Source of the DNA: Pollenia angustigena
Taxonomy: Eukaryota > Arthropoda > Insecta > Diptera > Polleniidae
DNA: 64,000 nucleotides
Direction of reading: 5' to 3'
NCBI GenBank assembly: GCA_930367215.1
Contig: OV884056.1
Span: forward strand, 320,508,709-320,572,708
In this document: piece after piece, positions 56,002 through 64,000 of the stretch
Layout: the number at the start of each line of letters is the position of its first letter
Position numbering within the stretch: position 1 is the first letter of the stretch
Translations under genes and position numbers: made by a program
The notes under the pieces: generated by a model
What the model saw: only the letters and a program-made list of their open reading frames with translations
The model's database searches: none
What the model was told of the DNA's origin: nothing

Positions 56002-57293
56002 AAAATAGACATATGTAAGGAGAAATTTGAAAAATTGAAAGAAGCACAGAAAGAGGAACTTGAGATTAAGTTGAATAAAAAATGGTTTAGGAACTTGACG
56101 AAAACAGACATCTCTGATGATATACAGTGGATTTAAACACAACATAATTTCGGAAAGTGAAAAGAGGAGACTTAAACTAAAGTGGCTTTAGCTCCAAGGA
56201 TATATGGGCTCCCAAAAATACACAAGGAAAATTACCCGTTAAGACCCATATATTCATCCATCAATTCCCCATCAAGTGAACTCTGTAAATATATCAATGT
56301 GATACTAAAAAGAATTACGGAAAATTCGAAATATAATGCTAAGGATTCGGTGCAATTTAAGAATAAGATAAAAGATTTGACTGTACATGACGATGAAAGA
56401 TTAATTCCGCTTGACGTTGTTTCCCTGTTCCCAAGTGACCCTGTTGATTTAGCTTTAACAATTACTGAAGAAAAATGGGAGGAAATAAAACAATTTAGAA
56501 ATATGACAAAATAACTATTTCTGCGTATTGTGAAATTCTGCATAAAGGACAATTGGTATTTTTAATATGATAGTCAAATATTTACTCAACAAAAGGGTCT
56601 ACCGATGGGATCACCAGCATCGAAAATAGTTGCAGATATTGTAATGGGGAAATCGGAGACTGTGTTTGAAAAGCTAGCGGAAAAACCAAAGATTTTGACG
56701 AAATATGTGGATGACATCTTAAGTATTGTAAGGGAATGTGCAATTGAGGAGATAATGACAAATTTAAATAGTTTTTACCATAATAATAAGTTAACAGCTC
56801 AGAAAGAGTCAAATTTTAGATTACCATATCTGAATACCGTTGTAATCAGAGATGGGAACATCTTAAGAATGGATTGGTACCAAACCTCCGACCTCTTCTG
56901 GTAGAATTATTAACTACTTTTCAAAACATCCAAAAAGAGTAATCATTAATACGGCCGAAAACTTAATAATAAGAGTGTTGAATATGAGTGACGTGGAATT
57001 CCATATAATAAAAATTATAAACATCCTTCTTGACAACACTTTTCCTGAAAATCTCACGAATAATCTTATTCGTGACTATAAAAATAGAAAATCATTTAGT
57101 TCCAAAGCTACTGACATACCAAAAAGTTACAAATCCCTCACACATGTACCCGAAATATCAGAGAGATTTGGAAAATCAAAATTGTTTAATGGTAAAAACT
57201 TAAGAATAGCACACAAAACGGACAACAATACCTCAAAAATATATAGCAAAACAAAAGATACAATTCAGAACATGGATAAATCAAATGTTATAT
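56002..57293 (+). pseudogene. Penelope-like element, degenerate reverse transcriptase
   Basis: Penelope-like elements copy RNA into DNA using a reverse transcriptase with a linked GIY-YIG nuclease. Visible in order: KFEKLKEAQKEELEIKLNKK; RIYGLPKIHKENYPLRPIYS at 56197; DVVSLFPSDPVDLAL (motif A); GLPMGSPASKIVADIVMG (56599); YVDD at 56704-56715, the catalytic palm motif; LPYLNTVVI. After a 1-base shift near 56885, INYFSKHPKRVI and a connector to NITCTMC at 57290-57320, where the GIY-YIG domain would start, follow. Stops at 56512 and others break the frame. The nuclease is not seen. Confidence 0.85.
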
Positions 57294-57299
57294 AAAATA

Positions 57300-58047
57300 T
57301 AACCTGTACGATGTGCCACTTGTTTCGATCTGACTTTTCGGTTGGGCTCCACAAGGGTTTGAGTGGGACCATACACCGAAAAACACAAAAGTACCGTTAT
57401 CTTAAAAACTGTACTTGGCGCAAAAAATCATAGCGTTTTCAGGAGGTCCCAATTAACTTATCTAGGCAAGTGGCGTTCTTGGTATTTTTTGGCTGTAAGC
57501 CAGTGTAATAGAACTCCAACTTTATGCATATGTACATTCAATATTTGTTCAATATTTACAGCAAAATTTCCTTTTGTTGCTTTAAGTAGACTCTAAACTA
57601 TAAACTATTTTATAGTAAACATTGTACCCTTTTTGTATTCAGCAATAATTTTTACTTTGTTCTTAATAAAAATTAAACAAAATGGCGATTTTTTTTAATT
57701 TTTGTCAGATTTAAGCGATTCGGAACCAAATAATTTTTTTAGGATTTATAAAAAATATTTATTAATACTTGGCTATTTTTACCATTTATATTATTTCAGC
57801 GATTTTTTTTGACGTTTGTCATTTTTTGTTATGATTACTAATTATAAGAAAATTGGCAACTTTTTTCTCATGATTTTGGTTTTGTTATCATTTTAAATGA
57901 ATTTTAGTTCTTTTTAACTGAATATGAGTTTTTGGCGATTGTTGACTGAAATATTATACCAGCTTTTTTTTTTGTATGCAAAATTTTAAACAAAAAATGT
58001 TACAAAAACTGAACAAAATTGACGTTTGGCGATGGAGCTCAAAAAAT
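57300..58047. other. Penelope tail and hAT-type right end
   Basis: After NITCTMC the sequence is not recognised. From about 57700, TTGGCGATT motifs and the end GCTCAAAAAATCTGACAACCCTG (split by the insertion at 58056) resemble the right ends of CAGGGCTGCC elements at 63963 and 37865. Confidence 0.4.
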
Positions 58048-58055
58048 CTGACAAC

Positions 58056-61000
58056 CAGCGTTGCCGTAAGAATTGGAAGAAAAATCTTAATTGGGCGAAA
58101 AAAAAATCTTATTTTGAAGAGAAAAATCTTAAAATTTTTATAAAAGGGCAAAAAAGTAAAAATTATTGATTTTTTAAAAGAAAATACATCTTATTATGGA
58201 AACTATCTAAATTGAAATACGTAATTGCCGTATTTATACAAAATTAGATTGCAGGTTTAAATTGTGATTTTAGTTATATTTTCTATAAAATTCTTTCTTA
58301 AAATACATTTTAAATCCATTTAATTTCTAATAAATAAGAAAGTAAAAAAGTCCATATTAATAAAGAAGTTTCATCAAAAGTAATTAAATTCTTATATTAG
58401 AGATGTATACATTTTGGAAGAAAAAAATTTTAGTTAGGGAGCTATGAAGCTCATATATCATATGAAATCTTAAGGGTTCTCAATTTAATATTATATTTAT
58501 ACCCTTCACCACAGGTGTAAAAGGGTATATATAAGTTTGTCATAACCTTTGTAATTTCCACAATATTGATTTTAGACCCCATAAAGTATATATATTCTGG
58601 GTCCATATGAGAAGAGAAGTTGATTTAACGATGTCCGTCTGTGCGTCTGTCCGTCTTACGTTTGATATGTGTTTTCCGGATAATCCAGACATGATAGCGG
58701 CTAGGTTGTTTTACATTTATGTTACATACAGTCCACCATTTCTTGCTATTGAAATTCAGCAAGATCGGTCCACAAATGGCTTAGATATGACAAAAAAACC
58801 ACGACTGCCTCTAATTTTTCCAAAAAATCCCTTGTGGTTGTTGTATTTTTATTACTTTTTTCTGTATATCTGGAGAACGGCAAGAGCCAAAGCTTTAAAA
58901 TTAGGTACAAACATTAAGGTTATAAATATACACCATCCTACAAAATGTGGGCGGGATTGGAGAAGTAGGCGTGGTACCTCTCATACAAAAATTATTAAAA
59001 ATTGTATAAAAACCTGAATTTTTTGACTGTAATATGACCTATGGTTACGCTTATATATCAGAAGATCGGAAATTTTTAATAGAAAATATTTTCTGAAAAA
59101 CTCGGGAAAATTGGTTCAGATACGAAAAAGTTATGACCAAAATATTATTTTTTTTTTTTGAAAAATATCCATTTTCAGGAACCATAGATCTCTCCGAGTC
59201 CACGTTTTATAGCCAAAATAACTGGAAAATTTCTTCTTTAACACGTCGGTATATAAATCTGTCAAATCGGTTAAGAAATAGCAGAGTTATGACCAAAATA
59301 CTGAAATCCCAAAAATTACTCTTTTATAATTAATATTGTTTTTTATACCCTTCACCGAAGGTCCTACACCCTATAAAGTATATATATTCTGGATCCTTAT
59401 GCAAAGCGAAGTTCAAATCCGGTTGTCGTCTCTTCTTCCTATCCCCTCACCACCCCTTGGTATTTGTTTACATATACTAACATAATGCCCAATATGATTT
59501 TCGTTATCACCCTTCTTTATTATTTCATATATTTAACGAAATAATTTTAACAAATAGAAACTAAAAACGATTTAAAAAAAATATTTACCCGTTATCGCTT
59601 TTTAAATTTCATTTAAAATGAAGTTGTAAGTATTGTAAATATGTATGTATACACTCAAAATATTATGTAGTTAAATTCAAACGAAAATTCATTTGAAACA
59701 AATTAAAATTCATTTAAAAAACGGATCATTTACATTTCATTTAAAACAAATGATTTTTTCAGTAATTTCTAAGTTTTTTATTTATTGAACATCATATTCG
59801 TTAAAATTGAATAGTTTTTACTTTTAAAAAATATATTTTAACCGATAAAAATCAAACAAATTAACAAAAAAAAATACGGAAAACATTATTTTTTGGTAGT
59901 TTGTTTTTTTAATAACAAACATAAATGTTGAAAAATAAATTTATTCGTAAAATAACTATATTTTTATTCAATTTTAACAGTACCGAAAACGAATTTAATA
60001 ACCTACAATCAGTTACTGTAATAATTTTATGAGTGTATGTATATGTAAAAATTATTTAGTTGCTCTCTATTCTTCTCGCACAATGGTGAAGGGTATATAA
60101 GATTCGGCACAGCGGAATATAGCACTCTTACTTGTTTTTGTTACCGTTGCTATATCGAAAGCATTTTGAGAAAATTGCATTTAAAAAAAGCTTATTGAAA
60201 ATATATGGATTTTCCTGGCCAAGAGGGTAATTTCATAGACTTTAACATAAAAATAGAATTGCACCCCACTAATTTGTTCCAATCGAATCCAAATTACCTA
60301 TAGTTTAATTCGATTCCACACATTTCATCTTTAGAATTCACACCTCTGTTTTTTGCTATATTCGAAAAATATTGCAAGGAAACTCCAAATTTGGTCTGAA
60401 CAGACCAATACCGTAATCCTAGTGTTAAGTTCCAGTAGGTTTGCCTTTTGGTACTAAATCAGGGTTGTGAACTATTTCTAATCAAACAGCGCCGTGCCCC
60501 CAATCAAAAAGCGCTAAATAAAATTTAAATAAAAAACTTAATGAAATGTTAAAGAACCAAGTGTTATTAATTACACTGGCCGTCAATAAAAATCGTTTTA
60601 AATTGAAATATTTCAAATACAAAGGTTTTACAGCGCTAAGCTCAAAGCCGTTTTCAGTTTTTTATAACAGGCCTAGTTTTTTATGGGCTAGACTAATATT
60701 TTGTCCGAAATAAGGCGGTAATGCTACAAACATTTTATCATAACTTCAGAACGATTTGTGCGATTTTGATCTTTTACAAATGATAATTTTTAAAATTTAT
60801 TTTTTAATAAGTGGCGGCCATTTTTTCATGCAAATTAGTATGTACACTAGGGTGGCCGTTATTTTCTTTTTTTTGATTTCTTATATTCTCCCCCCCCAAA
60901 TCGGTTCAGTTTTATGTAAAAAAAAATACAAAAAAATTTCGTAGCGATAAGTTGTGTTTTAGGGGGGGCGTGCGCCCCTCAAAGTTTGCCATCAAGCCAT

Positions 61001-61847
61001 TTATTCAAATGTAATTTGTTTGCATATGACTATCTCTTAAAAACAACATTTTACAAGAACATGATATATGGCAATATTTTAGCTCTAGTCAACAACATTA
61101 GCCTCGAAGAAAGTTTTTTGCTAAAATTAATATTTAAGAAAATAATTAAGAAAATAACAACAAAATTCCAAACATTTTATATACGTTTTATATATATAAA
61201 AGAGGGATTTAATGTCAAGTGAACTAATTTTGAAATCGATGTCTTTCGATTTGGATGAAATTTGCACCAACGTTAGTCCTATTGAATAGTAGTTTAGACA
61301 CAAATTTTCAACAAGATCGGTGAAAAGGTTTCTGAGTTTGGGGGGGTCAAAGTTGGAAATTTTGGCCATATAGGTGTTCTTTCACATCCATGTAACTTAT
61401 TACCAATTGGGGTTAGCAAAATTTGTCCCAAGCAGCTTAGATAGCTATTTGATCAATCTTTAAAAAAAAATTTTTTTTGTTTTTTTTTAAAAAAATAGAA
61501 TAAATAAATATAACTCTGTACTAAATACATGAACCTTTTTGTTCTTTAATAAATTAATATTTATAAATATACGTTTTTTTTCTTCTCACAAATTTTGTTT
61601 TTTCATCAATATTCCCAAAATAAACCACCGCTAATCAATCCATGATGCTTTTTTAATATTTTGTATGCCCAGAAATAATGATGCATTTTTGTGCATTTCT
61701 AAAATTTGTTTTAAACGTTATTTTCTATGCAAACGTTAACGTGTGACATCATGGGACTGGCTATTAATTTGAGAAAAAAATCTTCAAATCTTATTTTGTT
61801 CAAAAAATCTTAAAAAATAAGATAAAATCTTAATTCTGGCAACGCTG
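58056..61847. mobile_element. hAT element with 8-bp TSD CTGACAAC
   Basis: CAGCGTTGCCGTAAGAATT and inverted CAGCGTTGCCAGAATTAAG; CTGACAAC exact at 58048-58055 and 61848-61855. AAAATCTTA motifs recur subterminally. A DINE-like element occupies 58499-60134. At 60843-61000 and 61340, AGGGTGGCC and runs of G/C recall another repeat. No transposase recognised. Confidence 0.9.
58499..60134 (+). mobile_element. DINE/Helentron-like repeat with a doubled head
   Basis: ATACCCTTCACCACAGG start, GATGTCCGTCTGTGCGTC tract, TGGTGAAGGGTAT partner near 60085, ATTCGGCACAGCGGAAT hairpin and AGCACTCTTACTTG end. A second head (ATACCCTTCACCGAAGG, with CTATAAAGTATATATATTCT) begins at 59345, so either a second copy lost its tail or a partial tandem arose. 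The middle is otherwise AT-rich. Confidence 0.6.
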
Positions 61848-61896
61848 CTGACAACCCTGATTTTTACCAAAATTATCCAAAATTGGTAGTGTTCGA

Positions 61897-63963
61897 CAGG
61901 GCTGTCAGATATGGCGATTTTTCGCTAAACGTGGCGACTTTGAAACGTCTCGTCAAGTCTTGAGTTTTTAAGAGAGAGGGGAAATGAAATGGCATTCTCT
62001 TTTTCCTTCTCTCTTAAAAGTTCAAGACTTGACGAGTAAAACTTAACGTGTGTGAATCGGCACTTAATAAACCTGGCGATCAGTGATGCCAAAAGTGCAA
62101 ATTTTATACCCCAAAATTGCCAAAATGCGGATTTGAAGATTTTTGGTTTAAAAATGCGGTTTTTTTTTTAACTCGGTGGAAAGTTCTTTAAATTGTGACT
62201 TATGTTTGAACTTTTGCACTTCTTGCACTGATAAACGAAATATATCAAACATTCATGGAGGAACCATGTGAAAATAAATTCATTATTAGGAATTGTGAAT
62301 AAAATATTACTAAATTCAAATCAATTTGTAAAATGAATTGAACTTCACTTTAATAAATTTATTTGAATTAGAAACGAATTGCGATTCATTTGACAATTCA
62401 TTTTTACCATATTCATTTGAATTGACTTAAATTTCATTCAAATCATTTTTTTGTGTGAAAATAATTAATTAGAAATTTGCCAATTCAGTGCAGGATTGAT
62501 TCGCGAATGAATTTAAAAATGAATGATTCATTTACAACTCTGACAGATAGTTATGAGTAATCTGTCAAAAAGGTCTGTGGTCTGCTGGATAACACCTAAC
62601 GCCAACTTGTAATAATGGCCCTTTTATGTAGATATTTACCACACAGAAAAAATTATTGCCGAATTATTTTCAAACAAACGCTTGTTTGAAAATTTTTTGA
62701 ATTTCTACAAATTTTTTTACTGATTCAATTAAAATTTGTGTTTGATTTAACCAACAAAAATGTTGACAACCATTCAAAAATATAATACACGCGTGAAACC
62801 AATCAAGTTTTCATAATTTTGTATGAAATATTTAACGCTTTTTAATGTTGTCGTCTTTTTGCATTTTTTTATTTGATCGTAAGCAACACTTCCTAATGTG
62901 AAATATAAGAACTACAACAAAAAACACATACAGTCTATTTTTGGACACTTTAAAAAAGTACAACAGTAAGAAAGATGAAGAGGTTTGAAGTAAAAAAAAA
63001 AAAAAAATAACAGGTAAAAAAACTTTTCACTCTTTTTAAACAACAGAAACAACAACAACATTATAAGAAACAAAATAAATTTTTGGTTGGTTAAAAAAAA
63101 ACCAAAATCCCGTATTCAATTTTTTCAAACTGTTTGCTTAAATACATCAAATACAAAAATATAATGATGACGAAAAACATATCGAGTCGGTCTGTCGCCG
63201 TGTTTGGGTTACATTTCTTCTTCATTAGCAAAGGAAAGGATACAGCAACAGTGAGTGATGACGAAAAACATTGTGTGTATAAAAAAAGAACTTCGTTCAA
63301 AAATTATTCCAACAAAAAAATGTGTCTCAAAGCCAGCCGGCCGCTCTGCTCTCTCTGCCATCATCTTCTAATACAGTGCCTGCTTGTGTGCGCATCATTG
63401 CTTGTGCCAAAAACCTGTTTTTTTATTTTGAAATTTAGTATAAGAATTTCAGTAAACTTTTTGTTTGATTCAGTTAAATTATTTGTTTGAAAAAATCCGT
63501 GTTTTTTTTCAATGAACAAAATGCAAATAAATTGTTTGAATATGCGAATTTGTTTATAGGACCGATTTCAGACAAAAAATTGTTTGATTCTACAAATTTT
63601 TTGTTTGAATTGGAAAAATAATTTTTTCTGTGCAGAACTACTTTTCAAACTACCATCGATTTCAAATTCCAGAACATTGGCCGTATATTTTGAAATGAAT
63701 TGCAATATCTTTTTCTAAATAAACTACTAAAAAATCGATGAGGCTGAAGTGTACGATCTTAAAGACTTGTGTACTTAAATTAAGTTTTCTATTTACTGAA
63801 TATATGGCCTCCATTTTATTTAAAAAAAAAAAGAAAAAAAAAAAATAACAGAAACTAAACAAAATTTTCTTTCGGCGACTTTTTTGTATTTTTTCTCAGT
63901 TTTTTGGCGATTTCTGACATCCGTTCTGGCGATGGAGCCCAAAAAAAAAAACTGGCAGCTCTG
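61897..63963. mobile_element. possible CAGGGCTG element at window end
   Basis: CAGGGCTGTCAGATATGGCG at left and inverted CAGAGCTGCCAG at 63963. The flanking octamers do not match, so these may be ends of two different copies. Contains the element at 62642-63632. Confidence 0.4.
62642..63632. mobile_element. CACAGAAAAAATTATT element
   Basis: CACAGAAAAAATTATT at left and inverted AATAATTTTTTCTGTG at right; CAAACAAACGCTTGTTTG palindrome inside the left end and TTTGTTTGAAT repeats near the right. A plus frame of 118 codons (63134-63490) has no recognised domain and is not called. Confidence 0.7.
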
Positions 63964-64000
63964 GTTGAAGTGTTGCCAAAACTTTTAGAGATCAAATCTG

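Noticed and set aside
55790..56003. 60-codon frames on both strands
   Set aside because: Mostly translation of a (TA)n microsatellite.
63134..63490. 118-codon plus frame
   Set aside because: Lies inside a TIR element, has no recognisable domain, and no homolog is visible in the window.
1..64000. CRISPR arrays, bacterial operons, rRNA genes
   Set aside because: No regularly spaced short direct repeats with unique spacers, no ribosome-binding-site-led gene clusters, and no rRNA-like segments were seen.

Overview
The window looks like intergenic DNA from a calyptrate-type fly. The placement is inferred from very AT-rich sequence, runs of CATACATATGTA repeats, and three dispersed elements with fly-style features: flanking ACCCTYCACCA inverted repeats, a GTCCGTCTGTC tract and a GATTCGGCACAGCCGAAT tail hairpin. 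I see no intact protein-coding host gene. Most open frames are under 100 codons and lie in AT-rich or transposon sequence.

The only host genes I can support are two U3 snoRNA genes at 5712-5935 and 43629-43851. They have boxes A, C', B, C and D in order and an snRNA-type PSEA upstream. Outside one 18-nt stretch the two RNAs are identical, although their flanks have diverged.

Everything else is layered transposons. Seven hAT-type elements have exact 8-bp target duplications (8290-8955, 9881-11288, 30288-32187, 33010-33878, 44369-45912, 52779-53909, 58056-61847). At least nine PIF/Harbinger-like elements carry TAA/TTA duplications. A DD41D (rosa-type) mariner at 19094-20363 sits in a CCCAGTAAAAACTTC MITE. 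A second mariner (12440-17201) is split by a giant inverted repeat with 1311-bp arms and a 1216-bp spacer, each arm itself holding a 276-bp palindrome. A long-terminal-repeat-arm element (22116-26316) is split by an element with a 9-bp duplication, which holds another. A rearranged hAT copy (26325-29610) contains a Helitron end and lies opposite an intact-ended hAT copy (30288-32187). A degenerate Penelope-like reverse transcriptase lies at 56002-57293.

Layout: 1-5150, palindromic repeats and unrecognised AT-rich DNA; 5150-5940, U3 copy 1; 6165-7836, palindrome plus DINE-like element; 8247-11800, Harbinger-like element and hATs; 12440-17201, mariner with giant palindrome; 18004-21778, nested MITEs and rosa; 22116-32187, nested long-TIR element and hAT pair; 33010-40007, MITEs and element X copy 1; 41141-43872, composite insertion and U3 copy 2; 43892-47487, nested hAT/pogo-like block; 48458-51611, DINE-like element and X copy 2; 51886-55036, hATs and MITEs; 55458-57293, hAT and Penelope remnants; 58056-63963, large hAT and terminal elements. 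Several pairs of copies give occupied and empty versions of the same site, which fixes insertion boundaries directly.
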